DNA of 22,090 nt, taken from positions 1 through 22,090 of the forward strand of contig JAFVCI010000063.1 of the NCBI GenBank assembly GCA_017479315.1. The letters run 5' to 3'. The notes under the pieces were generated by a model that worked only from the letters and a program-made list of their open reading frames with translations, had not been told where the DNA came from and ran no database searches. Below, in pieces: positions 1 through 6,792 of the stretch; position 1 is the stretch's first letter, and every line of letters begins with the position of its first letter. The stretch is from Opitutales bacterium (GTDB taxonomy: Bacteria > Verrucomicrobiota > Verrucomicrobiia > Opitutales > UBA9783). The translations under genes were made by a program, and so were the position numbers.

Positions 1-101
1 CGGATACTTGAGGCTTCCCCGTCGGATGTCGCGTTTGCAACGAAGCGTTGGACGGTACGTTTTTCAATGCGTGTGCCCGCAGTTACAAAAAGCGTCTGCA
101 T
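1..101 (-). CDS. Partial ORF running off the left edge, function unknown
   Basis: An open frame starts at ATG (complement of 99-101) and stays open to base 1, giving 33 residues that begin MQTLFVTAGTRIEKRTVQRF. The bases just before the ATG read CGGAAAG, a purine-rich stretch but too close for a good Shine-Dalgarno site. The longer start at 117 hits a stop within 18 codons, so it is not used. The fragment is too short to assign a family. If real, it is divergent from rsmG, with about 150 bp of shared upstream DNA. Confidence 0.3.
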   Translation of the reverse strand, partial: MQTLFVTAGTRIEKRTVQRFVANATSDGEASSI

Positions 102-131
102 CTTTCCGTTTGTCCATAATAACGGGTGTAA

Positions 132-152
132 AAACAACCAAGGCGGTTGTTT
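132..152. repeat. Inverted repeat between divergent ORFs
   Basis: AAACAACC (132-139) and GGTTGTTT (145-152) are perfect 8-bp arms around a 5-base loop. The octamer GGCGGTTG, which overlaps the right arm, recurs at 171-178. Since it lies between two divergently oriented frames, an operator is as plausible as a terminator; there is no U tract. Confidence 0.4.
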
Positions 153-253
153 AAACTCGGAGGCGGTTGCTTACGAGATCGGACGCGATGATGCTTTAAA
201 ATTGCCTTTTTAACCGTTTTAAGCGACCATAACGCTGTTTTTCGTCCAAAGCC

Positions 254-868
254 GTGCAAACGTATTTATCTTTTTTCAAAACTCTTTCTTCCGAGGCGTG
301 GCAACGTCTGGAGGCGTATGCGGCATTGTTGTCGGAATGGAATGGGAAAGTGAATTTAATCTCCCGCAAAGAAACGAACTTTTTCGAAAATCACATCCTT
401 CCAATCCTGCCGGCGGCGGGAGATGCGGAGGTACGTGCGTGTTTTGAGCATTCAAAAAGCGTCCTGGACGTCGGGACGGGCGGCGGTATTCCGGGCATTC
501 CGCTGGCAATTCTGTTCCCGAAGGTTTCTTTTACATTGCTGGATTCGATTCGCAAGAAAACCGTTGCCGTCGCCGATATGGTTGAAAAACTCGCGTTACC
601 GAACGTGCGCGTCGTATGCGAACGTTTGGAGAACCTTTCGGAGCGTTACGATGCCTGCGTCGGGCGGGGCGTAACGGCGTTCGGGCGTTTTGTTGCCGAA
701 ACACAAAAGCACTTAAAGCCGCACGGTTCCGTGTTTTACTGGTCTGGGGGTGATATTGAAACCTTGGTTCCGAAAGTTCTGAGGAAACGTACGCGCGTTA
801 TCGATTTGGAAGTTTTCTTTCACGGACGGTATGCCGTTACCAAAAAATTGCTTTGGTATCGAAAATAA
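254..868 (+). CDS. rsmG: 16S rRNA (guanine-527-N7)-methyltransferase RsmG (GidB)
   Basis: SAM-dependent methyltransferase of the RsmG/GidB family, which makes m7G527 in 16S rRNA. The 204 residues match the usual size of about 200-215. The family signature is visible: EWNGKVNLISRKE at 28-40 (family NL(I/T) motif), the glycine-rich SAM site VLDVGTGGGIPGIPLAI at 70-86, and LLDSIRKK at 95-102. The start chosen is GTG at 254, because no in-frame ATG lies near the expected N-terminus; no strong Shine-Dalgarno site precedes it. The gene often pairs with mnmG/gidA or parAB, but none of these is visible here. A long inverted repeat follows 12 bp after the stop codon. Confidence 0.95.
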   Translation: MQTYLSFFKTLSSEAWQRLEAYAALLSEWNGKVNLISRKETNFFENHILPILPAAGDAEVRACFEHSKSVLDVGTGGGIPGIPLAILFPKVSFTLLDSIRKKTVAVADMVEKLALPNVRVVCERLENLSERYDACVGRGVTAFGRFVAETQKHLKPHGSVFYWSGGDIETLVPKVLRKRTRVIDLEVFFHGRYAVTKKLLWYRK

Positions 869-880
869 TTTTCAGGTTTT

Positions 881-920
881 TGGAGAATAATTTTTTGGAA
901 CTTTTTAAAAAAATTCTCCA
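881..920 (+). terminator. Long imperfect hairpin downstream of rsmG
   Basis: TGGAGAAT (881-888) pairs perfectly with ATTCTCCA (913-920), and the stem continues through T-rich and A-rich inner arms (about 14 pairs with a bulge) around a loop holding GGAAC. It begins 12 bp after the rsmG stop, so a transcription end or mRNA 3' stabiliser is likely. There is no U tract after the right arm. Confidence 0.5.
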
Positions 921-1272
921 CCACCACTTTCCCCGCTTCTTTATCACGAAAAATCGCCGTTTTTTACCTTTTTTTGAAAAACTTTCTTATTTTTTTAAGA
1001 AAAAATGACACGGTTTTCAAAAACGCGCTCAAATGCTTCTTTTCGGCTTCCAATCAAGGTTTTTAATGATTTTGCGGTGATTACCTCGGGCTTGTGCGAT
1101 TCTATTTTTTCTTTCAAGAAAAATTTTCAATCGCGTTTCGAAGAAATTTCTTTTTTTCATAAAAACGGAAAAGTTTTCTCCTAAAATAAATCACGAATCC
1201 GCTTAAAAAGCGGATTTCGGAGGCAGGAATGCGTCGAAAGAGATAAAAAACGGATGTAAAGGATAATTTAAG
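921..1272. other. AT-rich non-coding stretch with two palindromes
   Basis: No convincing gene is seen. The stretch has many T runs, a 12-bp palindrome AAGAAATTTCTT followed by Ts (1141-1152), and a perfect 9-bp inverted repeat AATCCGCTT-AAA-AAGCGGATT (1196-1216). The second is centred about 94 bp before the start site predicted from the downstream -24/-12 motif, the distance expected of an activator site for a sigma-54 promoter. It could equally be a weak terminator. Confidence 0.4.
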
Positions 1273-1290
1273 TTGGCACGATTTATGCTT
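1273..1290 (+). promoter_or_regulatory. Putative sigma-54 (-24/-12) promoter
   Basis: TTGGCACGATTTATGC carries GG at 1275-1276 and GC at 1287-1288, exactly the 12-base spacing of the sigma-54 consensus (TGGCACG-N4-TTGC). Only one core base differs (ATGC for TTGC). The predicted start site is near 1300, four bases before the ATG at 1304. Nearly the same 16-mer, with one change, occurs at the same distance from dnaK on the minus strand. Confidence 0.55.
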
Positions 1291-1303
1291 ACATTTAAGG
1301 CGT

Positions 1304-1708
1304 ATGGTGCATACATGGATCGTGAACGGGTTGGCGAACATCGGGACGTCGTTTTTGGAACAGGCGCTGCGTCCGAAGAAGGAAAACGAGAAATATGTTT
1401 TTAACTTCGGGGCGATTATGGCGCATTTGGACAAAGAAGGGCGTAAGGAATCGGTCATTCGCGAAATGCAGACGGAACTGCTGGAAGAGGCTCAACAACA
1501 GCCGTTGTTGGAAGAGTTTCGCAAGGCGGACGATTCGACGATTACGTTCGAACGCGACGGTTTGGGTCGGTGCCTGGTGAAGGAAAACGGGCAGGTGATT
1601 TTAAGATGTTCGTGCGATTCGCGCCTGGGGAAGCTGGGATTGGCGTATTATCATTTGGAACAGATGCGTTCCGAAAACCGCAGGAAAGAATACAAAAATG
1701 TTGCTTAA
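1304..1708 (+). CDS. Small hypothetical protein behind a sigma-54-like promoter
   Basis: A 134-residue protein that I do not recognise. It has no signal peptide or membrane segment. The middle is charged and probably helical (DKEGRKESVIREMQTELLEE, about 43-62), followed by a probable beta section with TITFERDGLGRCLV and VILRCSCDSRLGKLGLAYYHLE; the two cysteines in RCSC are its only obvious motif. The start ATG at 1304 has AAGG five bases upstream (TTTAAGGCGT). The stop overlaps the stop of the convergent gmk in the shared bases TTAA. If the -24/-12 motif at 1273-1290 is active, this is a sigma-54-controlled gene with a very short leader. Codon use resembles the neighbours. Confidence 0.7.
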   Translation: MVHTWIVNGLANIGTSFLEQALRPKKENEKYVFNFGAIMAHLDKEGRKESVIREMQTELLEEAQQQPLLEEFRKADDSTITFERDGLGRCLVKENGQVILRCSCDSRLGKLGLAYYHLEQMRSENRRKEYKNVA

Positions 1709-2280
1709 GACCGCATTTTTTCGGCGTAATAAATGTGTTGCAGACAGCGCCAATCGTGCGCTCGATCGCGACTTTGCAGGCGATAATCGAAGCGTGATGC
1801 CAGGCGCAACTCCGTTTCAGCCGTTTGAAGGCGTGTTCGGATCGTCGGTGCATCATCGGTTCCGCGCGTAGACAAACGCTCTTTCAGCGTTTCCAACGAA
1901 TCGGGCTCGATAAAAATCGTCACCAAACGGCGGTCGGTAAGCATCGTGCGGGCGTTTTGTTGAAAGGTCTGCGCGCCGCGGACATCCAGGCTCAAAATGA
2001 GATCTTTGTCCCCGTGTTCCCGTAACGCCTCTTTGGGAACACCGTAGTCGTGGTCGTACACGCGGGCGTGTTCCGGGAACTCGTCGTCTTCAAGGGCTTT
2101 TGAAAACGCTTCCGACGTCATGAAGTGATAATCGATGCCGTTAACTTCGCCGGCTCTCGGCAAACGCGTGGTGGTCGTGATAACGCGCGCCGTGTTCGGG
2201 ATTTCCTCCAAAAAACGCCGGCAAAGCGTCGTTTTGCCGCATCCCGACGGTCCCGTTAACACCAACAACAGACGGTTCAT
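1705..2280 (-). CDS. gmk: Guanylate kinase
   Basis: Phosphorylates GMP to GDP with ATP in the cytoplasm. The P-loop GPSGCGKTT lies at residues 9-17 of the form starting MNRLLLVLTG. The GMP-binding signature follows (TTTTRLPRAGEVNGIDYHF), then the DHDYGVPKEAL segment (usually YGT) and ILSLDVRGAQ. From ATG 2280 the length is 191 residues, normal for bacterial Gmk; the frame is open to 2322, but those 14 extra residues precede the usual N-terminus. The ATG overlaps the TGA of a possible upstream ORF in an ATGA junction. The usual partners yicC and rpoZ are not adjacent. Confidence 0.93.
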   Translation of the reverse strand: MNRLLLVLTGPSGCGKTTLCRRFLEEIPNTARVITTTTRLPRAGEVNGIDYHFMTSEAFSKALEDDEFPEHARVYDHDYGVPKEALREHGDKDLILSLDVRGAQTFQQNARTMLTDRRLVTIFIEPDSLETLKERLSTRGTDDAPTIRTRLQTAETELRLASRFDYRLQSRDRAHDWRCLQHIYYAEKMRS

Positions 2281-2669
2281 GATTGAAAAAATCGAAGTTT
2301 TGCGCATCGGCGGGCATCCCAAAGCCGTGCGGGATAAAGATTTCGGTTGTGTTTTAACGGGAACCGTATCGCGCCGCCAATAAGCGACTCTCCCTCGAAG
2401 AACGTGCGCCGATTTTTAAATTTTTTCCGAAAATGAGGACGGTTTTTTTCTTCCCGTCGAAGGCTTGCATCGGAGCGGTTTAAAACAAATGCGACCGTTT
2501 TTCGGACTCGGGTATGATTGGTTCGAGCCGCATCGGACTTTGAAACGGTTTTCGATAAAGCGACTTTTCGGTTTGGGCAGTGCGACGGGTGAGCGGGGAA
2601 CATTTCTTCAAAACGGCGGACGGCAGTGTTCGAAAAACGTACGGAGAAGCTTCCCGGTGTGTGTTTCAT
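2277..2669 (-). CDS. Possible small, very basic ORF upstream of gmk
   Basis: An open frame of 130 codons from ATG 2669 ends in a TGA that overlaps the gmk start (ATGA), and a good promoter lies about 50 bp before its ATG. This geometry suggests translational coupling to gmk. The product starts MKHTPGSFSVRF, is rich in Arg and Lys with few acidic residues, and matches no family I know; YicC, the frequent upstream neighbour of gmk, is not recognisable. The composition could also be that of a chance frame in a long leader, so confidence is low. Confidence 0.3.
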   Translation of the reverse strand: MKHTPGSFSVRFSNTAVRRFEEMFPAHPSHCPNRKVALSKTVSKSDAARTNHTRVRKTVAFVLNRSDASLRREEKNRPHFRKKFKNRRTFFEGESLIGGAIRFPLKHNRNLYPARLWDARRCAKLRFFQS

Positions 2670-2724
2670 TATGTGACGGCACGAACGGTTCGAAATTTTT
2701 TCAAAACGAAACCTCACAGTGAAA

Positions 2725-2752
2725 ATTATAGCAACTTTTCGCGTTTGTTCAA
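2725..2752 (-). promoter_or_regulatory. Promoter reading toward gmk
   Basis: On the minus strand, TTGAAC (complement of 2747-2752) and a perfect TATAAT (complement of 2725-2730) are 16 bases apart. The predicted start near 2718 leaves about 440 nt before gmk, occupied by the small basic ORF. Confidence 0.55.
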
Positions 2753-2828
2753 GCAGCGAATGTTTGTTCGAGTGATCCACGCAGCTTTAAACACGGGAGT
2801 CTCGGAACGGGAGTGGGCAAACTTCCGC

Positions 2829-2856
2829 AGAGACCCGTCTCTAAAGAGCGGCTCTT
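2829..2856 (-). terminator. Two tandem mini-hairpins after a membrane-protein gene
   Basis: AGAGAC-CC-GTCTCT (2829-2842) and AAGAGC-G-GCTCTT (2844-2856) are two perfect inverted repeats one base apart. They start one base beyond the stop codon of the minus-strand gene ending at 2858. They lack a U tract, so the role (terminator or 3' protection) is inferred from position. Confidence 0.35.
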
Positions 2857-2857
2857 C

Positions 2858-3544
2858 CTAAAATGCGAGCCAAATCAACAAAACACCGTAAAAGATACTG
2901 CACCCTGCGACGGTTTTGAGCCGACGGCGGTTGTTGCGAAAGAGGGCGTGAACGAGGTCGCGTGCACGGTACGGGCATACGCCGAAATAAAGCGACAGCA
3001 CAATCCAGAAGTAGAACAGTCCCGAAACGTATGGTCGGAGGATATGGTCGCTCATGTAGCCGATTTGCAGGAGACGATGCACGGACAGTACCGTCAACAC
3101 GGCGATACCGCGAACGATGAGGAAATCCTTCCAGTAAAGGATGCAACCGACGAAGGCGAAGCCGAAGAACAGGGTAAGCACAAGCTTGAAATCTTCGCAT
3201 TCCTTGGCATCCGTTTGCCAAAGGTTCAGGAAAAACCACAGATGCGCAACGGTAAAAACCAACAATCCAAGGCGTTCGTTGCGCAGAATTTTCAGGGATG
3301 CTTCGCCGTGCTTTTCATTTAAGAGCAGGCAACCGCTACCAAACGCGAGCAATCCCGCTCCCAAAAGCATTGCCAAAAGCGTCAGCGTCACGTTCCCACG
3401 TAAGGAAATTTTTCGGGGTTGTTCAAGCGGGAAATGGTTGCCACGCTGAAGATGTGTAACGTACACGGGACATTGAGACTGTGTAAGGGCTGACGGCGCG
3501 GGTAATTTTTGCCGTCGGGATGGTGATTTTTTCTCAAAAATCAT
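2858..3544 (-). CDS. Six-helix integral membrane protein, function unknown
   Basis: Hydrophobic segments at about residues 52-75, 92-109, 119-137, 141-158, 172-189 and 212-228 predict six membrane helices in a 228-residue frame. Short loops rich in Arg and Lys (for example FRNNRRRLK near 202-210) suggest cytoplasmic sides. I do not recognise the family and see no catalytic motif. The first 50 residues are polar and basic; a GTG at 3391, just before the first helix, is an alternative start. The gene is divergent from the RtcR-like gene at 3548/3560 with almost no space between them. Its stop is followed at once by two mini-hairpins. Confidence 0.7.
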   Translation of the reverse strand: MIFEKKSPSRRQKLPAPSALTQSQCPVYVTHLQRGNHFPLEQPRKISLRGNVTLTLLAMLLGAGLLAFGSGCLLLNEKHGEASLKILRNERLGLLVFTVAHLWFFLNLWQTDAKECEDFKLVLTLFFGFAFVGCILYWKDFLIVRGIAVLTVLSVHRLLQIGYMSDHILRPYVSGLFYFWIVLSLYFGVCPYRARDLVHALFRNNRRRLKTVAGCSIFYGVLLIWLAF

Positions 3545-3559
3545 TTTTTGTTTGCAAAA

Positions 3560-4510
3560 ATGGAAAAAACGGTTTCAATGCGGAATCGTTGTCTCATGAA
3601 GAGAATTCTATTTGCCATTCCCGATGGTTCGGATCCGTTCGCAGCGGGTGATGAGTGTAACGAAGGATCCGTTTTACGCCTGGTACGGGAGCGATCGTTT
3701 GACAGAATTGTTCTGTTGGGTCTGCCGGGTTATCGGCTGAACGTCACGCTGACCGAGCGGGCGTTTGCCGTTCGTTTCCCGAAGAAAGCGGTGCAGTCGT
3801 ATATGCCGGATATTCCGTCGTTGTCGTACAAGGGGCTTTTTAACAATTTTAAAAAGGTTCTTGAGGTTGAAACGTCGGATTTGCAAACGAAGGATCATTT
3901 GACGTTTTTGCTCCCGTCCGCCGCGGAAGACCCGATCCTGGATTGTCTGTTGCTTTCGGTGTTGTCGTTGCCGCAAAAAGTGGAGATGTGTCAGGCGGAA
4001 CCGCCGACCGATGCGTGGGTTCAACAAGCGTTTCAAACGGAAGCGGATGCGTTCGAATGGCACGATTCGGCGACGGACAAAGATGAGGATAAGACCTTTC
4101 TTTCATCCGAACAGCTGGATTTTCTGTATCGTACGTGGGATCAAAACAAGGCTTTTTGCATGAAAACGCGGGATACGGCGCAAGCGAAAGCGGTATCGCG
4201 GGCGATGAACCTCTACAGTTCGACGAGCGGAAGCTCGTACCGCGACGTTGACTGCGCGGATATTCCCGAAAATGTTTCAAACGAACTGCTTTGGGGGTAC
4301 AAGGCGAACACGGATGGCAAAACCTTTGTGCGGGACGGTTTGTTGACAAAGCAAAATGCGGATCTGTCGCTGTCGGGATTCGACGCGTTGTCGGAAGCAT
4401 TGAAAAGCAACATTACCGCGTTTTTGTCGAAATCCGACCGTCACTTTATGGCGGTATCGACTGTCAAAGATGAATTTTTGCAGATTCCGACCCTTGCATT
4501 GCCGAATTAG
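3560..4510 (+). CDS. Degenerate RtcR-like sigma-54 activator lacking ATPase motifs and HTH
   Basis: By eye the protein aligns with RtcR, the sigma-54 activator of RNA-repair genes, over its CARF sensor and the first part of its AAA+ domain. Residue numbers below count from TTG 3548. The segment KDHLTFLLPSAAEDPI (116-130) through CQAEPP (148-153) corresponds to the end of the CARF domain. KAVSRAM and CADIPENVSNELLWGYK (236-252) correspond to the post-Walker-A helix and the FVEVNCA...LFGHVK block. The P-loop equivalent reads TRDTAQAKA (207-215) with its glycines gone. The GAFTGA loop is replaced by ANTDGK, and Walker B by DLSLSGF (272-278). The frame ends just after the sensor-I-like MAVST (301-305), so the C-terminal part and the DNA-binding HTH are missing. 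Starts at TTG 3548 or ATG 3560, 3578 or 3596 are all possible. No rtcB or rtcA is in the window. Confidence 0.6.
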   Translation: MEKTVSMRNRCLMKRILFAIPDGSDPFAAGDECNEGSVLRLVRERSFDRIVLLGLPGYRLNVTLTERAFAVRFPKKAVQSYMPDIPSLSYKGLFNNFKKVLEVETSDLQTKDHLTFLLPSAAEDPILDCLLLSVLSLPQKVEMCQAEPPTDAWVQQAFQTEADAFEWHDSATDKDEDKTFLSSEQLDFLYRTWDQNKAFCMKTRDTAQAKAVSRAMNLYSSTSGSSYRDVDCADIPENVSNELLWGYKANTDGKTFVRDGLLTKQNADLSLSGFDALSEALKSNITAFLSKSDRHFMAVSTVKDEFLQIPTLALPN

Positions 4511-4684
4511 CCGGCGGTGAACGGTTGAAAAGCGTCGCTTTTTGCGGCGTCTTTTGCCGTTGGCGGTACGAAAGGGCTTTTGGGCGCGTTGTGTATGCAG
4601 CATCGGTTTTGCAACGGTTTTTGCGGGGAATCGATCGGGCATGTTTGAATTGACAAAATTCGGTTGCCGAACCAAAAGAAATAT

Positions 4685-5521
4685 ATGCAGTCGTATTTTA
4701 CGAACAAGGACGATTTTCTTGCCATCATTCGGCGACACGTGCCGCAGGTTGTCGAAAACTCCGTGTTGTTCATCAAGACCGGCTGGACGAACATCGTCAT
4801 CTGCGCCTCCGACGGGAAGGATGAGTACTTTTTCCGCTTCCCGCGCAATTCTTTCTTCGCAAGAATGATGCTGAAGGATCATTCGTTCTGCACGTTTATT
4901 AAGGACAAAATCACTTTTCGCGTGCCGGAATTGCAATTATTTTACGACAATGATCGCCCGTTCAGCATGCACAAAAAAATTCGCGGCTGGTCGTTGAGCG
5001 AACGCTTGAAATTCCTGTCGCAACAAGCTGTTACCAACGTGGCTTACGACGTGGTGCGTCTCATCAAAGAATTGGATCAAGTTGATCCGCGTCGTCTGCC
5101 GAACGCCTGCAACATGTACGTTTCGAAGTTTTTGGATGAACTGTCAATGGTTTCGGGTGCGCCGTACGACGAGGATAAAATGGCGCCGTTGCGTGAAGAG
5201 GAAGTCGAACCGCACACGGTACACGGCGATCTCAATCCCGGGAACATTTTGCTCGACGAAAACGATCGCGTTGTCGGCGTGATTGATTTTGCGTTTGCCG
5301 GCATTTCGGGGCGTTGCACGGACATTTCGCGCATGATCGGGCGCACGACCGAAAAGTTCAAACGCCCTTTGTTGGAAGCCTATCGATCCCTGATGCACCG
5401 TTCCGTCGATCAAAAACAGGCGGAAAAGATTGTTCGCCTGTGGAATCATGTGGAAGAGCGGTATATTGCATACATTCGCAAAAATCATCCCGAAATTCAG
5501 TTGCCGGAGAAGGTAAAATAG
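4685..5521 (+). CDS. APH-family (kinase-like fold) phosphotransferase
   Basis: A 278-residue protein with the catalytic core of the aminoglycoside/choline kinase superfamily. VHGDLNPGNILL (179-190) carries catalytic Asp182 and Asn187, and GVIDFAF (198-204) carries the metal-binding Asp201. The N-lobe is present but without a clear glycine-rich loop. No resistance function can be read from this: the family also includes choline, homoserine, fructosamine and LPS-core kinases. ATG 4685 is chosen because an A/G-rich stretch precedes it; a TTG at 4664 would add seven residues. The N-lobe contains the unusual strings FFRFPRNSFFARMM and YDNDRPFSMHKKIRG. It lies 174 bp after the degenerate RtcR-like gene and reads the same way, possibly in one transcript. 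Confidence 0.8.
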   Translation: MQSYFTNKDDFLAIIRRHVPQVVENSVLFIKTGWTNIVICASDGKDEYFFRFPRNSFFARMMLKDHSFCTFIKDKITFRVPELQLFYDNDRPFSMHKKIRGWSLSERLKFLSQQAVTNVAYDVVRLIKELDQVDPRRLPNACNMYVSKFLDELSMVSGAPYDEDKMAPLREEEVEPHTVHGDLNPGNILLDENDRVVGVIDFAFAGISGRCTDISRMIGRTTEKFKRPLLEAYRSLMHRSVDQKQAEKIVRLWNHVEERYIAYIRKNHPEIQLPEKVK

Positions 5522-5776
5522 GGCGGTGGGCTGGGTGTGGCGCGGAAGTTGCACACGGTCAGGGGGTAACTTTGGGTTCTTGATCCGTCGCAGAAAAGTT
5601 GCATTATTGCGTTGGTAAGAAGCGGGAGGAGGCTTGTGCGTTGCGCAACATCACATAGCAATGCATCATGTGGCTTTTGCGGGTATCTCATCGAAGTATT
5701 TCGTATCCGCATCGTTTGAAGCAATATATCGTGGCGTTGTTTTAATCATCGGAGGCGGTCGGTTTTGTAAAAAAGC

Positions 5777-5805
5777 CTGAATTGTAACAAAACTTTTTAT
5801 ACAAT
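5777..5805 (+). promoter_or_regulatory. Weak promoter abutting the pseudouridine synthase start
   Basis: TACAAT (5800-5805) is a good -10 and CTGAAT (5777-5782) a poor -35 at 17 bases. The +1 predicted from the -10 is 5812, the G of the GTG start codon, implying a leaderless transcript. The rest of 5522-5811 contains no gene that I can support. Confidence 0.35.
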
Positions 5806-5811
5806 CCCTTT

Positions 5812-6726
5812 GTGGATCAAGTTGTCGACTTAACGGTTTCGCCCGAGTACGACAGCATGCGCGTCGATAAGTTTTTGGCAACAACTCTCAAAGAGCAGTG
5901 CAGTCGGGTGCGTATTCAAAAAGCCATCCTCGACGGCGGTTTGACGCTCAACGGTATCATTGTTACGCAACCACGTACGTGTGTGCATGCGGGGGATTGC
6001 TGTCGGTTGAAAATTGCACCAACGGAAGAGGTGCGTTTAAAGCCGAACGACAGTGCATTGGACATTTTGTATGAAGATGACGACTTGTTGGTCGTCAATA
6101 AACCTGCGGGGCAGGTGGTACATTACGGCAACGGTGTAGAACAGGGGACAACATTGGTGGAGGCTGTCTTGGCGCATTGTCTGCTTAGTACAGCGGCAGG
6201 GGCGTTGCGTCCCGGGGTGGTGCATCGTCTGGATCAAGCCACATCGGGCGTAATGCTGTTTGCCAAAACCGATGTCGCCTATCGGGAACTGGTACGAATG
6301 TTTGCCGAACGCCGCATTCATAAAACGTACTACGCCTTTGTGCACGGTATTCCGAAATTGCATTCGGGCATTATTGACGCACCGATCGGTCGCAGCACGC
6401 ACGACCGAACGTCTATGTGCGTTACAACTCGCGGACGTCCAGCCGTGACACATTGGGAATGTTTGGAGGCGTTTTCGAATGCAAACCAAGCCTTATTGGT
6501 ATGCCGACCGATCACGGGACGCACGCACCAAATTCGCGTACATTTAAAGCACATCGGACATCCGATCGTCGGCGACGAAAAATACGGGAAAAAAGAAAAT
6601 CCGCCGAACGAACGACTGTTTTTGCATGCTTATCGGATTGAATTTAATCATCCGATAACGAAGGAAAAATGTTTATTCACCGCACCGTTGCCGGAGGAGT
6701 TTGCGGAGAAGAGGGAAGGGATGTAA
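5812..6726 (+). CDS. RluA/RluD-family rRNA pseudouridine synthase
   Basis: Converts uridines in 23S rRNA to pseudouridine. An N-terminal S4-like RNA-binding domain occupies about residues 14-70 (MRVDKFLATTLKEQCSRVRI). The catalytic domain follows, with NKPAGQVVH (96-104) and the active-site motif GVVHRLDQATSG (135-146), catalytic Asp141. GRTHQIRVHL (236-245) and GDEKYG complete the family pattern. The length of 304 is typical for RluD or RluC; the exact target site cannot be told from sequence alone, so no symbol is given. The start is GTG 5812, as the next in-frame start would cut into the S4 domain. It converges on the radical SAM gene 66 bp away. Confidence 0.92.
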   Translation: MDQVVDLTVSPEYDSMRVDKFLATTLKEQCSRVRIQKAILDGGLTLNGIIVTQPRTCVHAGDCCRLKIAPTEEVRLKPNDSALDILYEDDDLLVVNKPAGQVVHYGNGVEQGTTLVEAVLAHCLLSTAAGALRPGVVHRLDQATSGVMLFAKTDVAYRELVRMFAERRIHKTYYAFVHGIPKLHSGIIDAPIGRSTHDRTSMCVTTRGRPAVTHWECLEAFSNANQALLVCRPITGRTHQIRVHLKHIGHPIVGDEKYGKKENPPNERLFLHAYRIEFNHPITKEKCLFTAPLPEEFAEKREGM

Positions 6727-6792
6727 GACGATGATCATTGGAAAATAAAAAATGGAAGTCCGAATGAATTATTTATACGAGAAATGTTGCTG

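Noticed and set aside
1114..1458. A 114-codon minus-strand frame overlapping the gene at 1304
   Set aside because: Half of it lies in AT-rich spacer and half antisense to a better frame; the product has no coherent features.
2515..2540. GGTTCGAGCC as the T-arm of a tRNA
   Set aside because: The flanking bases do not form a T stem, and no anticodon or acceptor arms fit.
2813..3322. A 169-codon plus-strand frame
   Set aside because: It is antisense to the membrane-protein gene, where the hydrophobic pattern makes better sense; the product here is only a charged mixture.
6170..6186. A further -24/-12 match (TGGCGCATTGTCTGC)
   Set aside because: It is inside the pseudouridine synthase gene, has a poor -24 element and no gene start follows.
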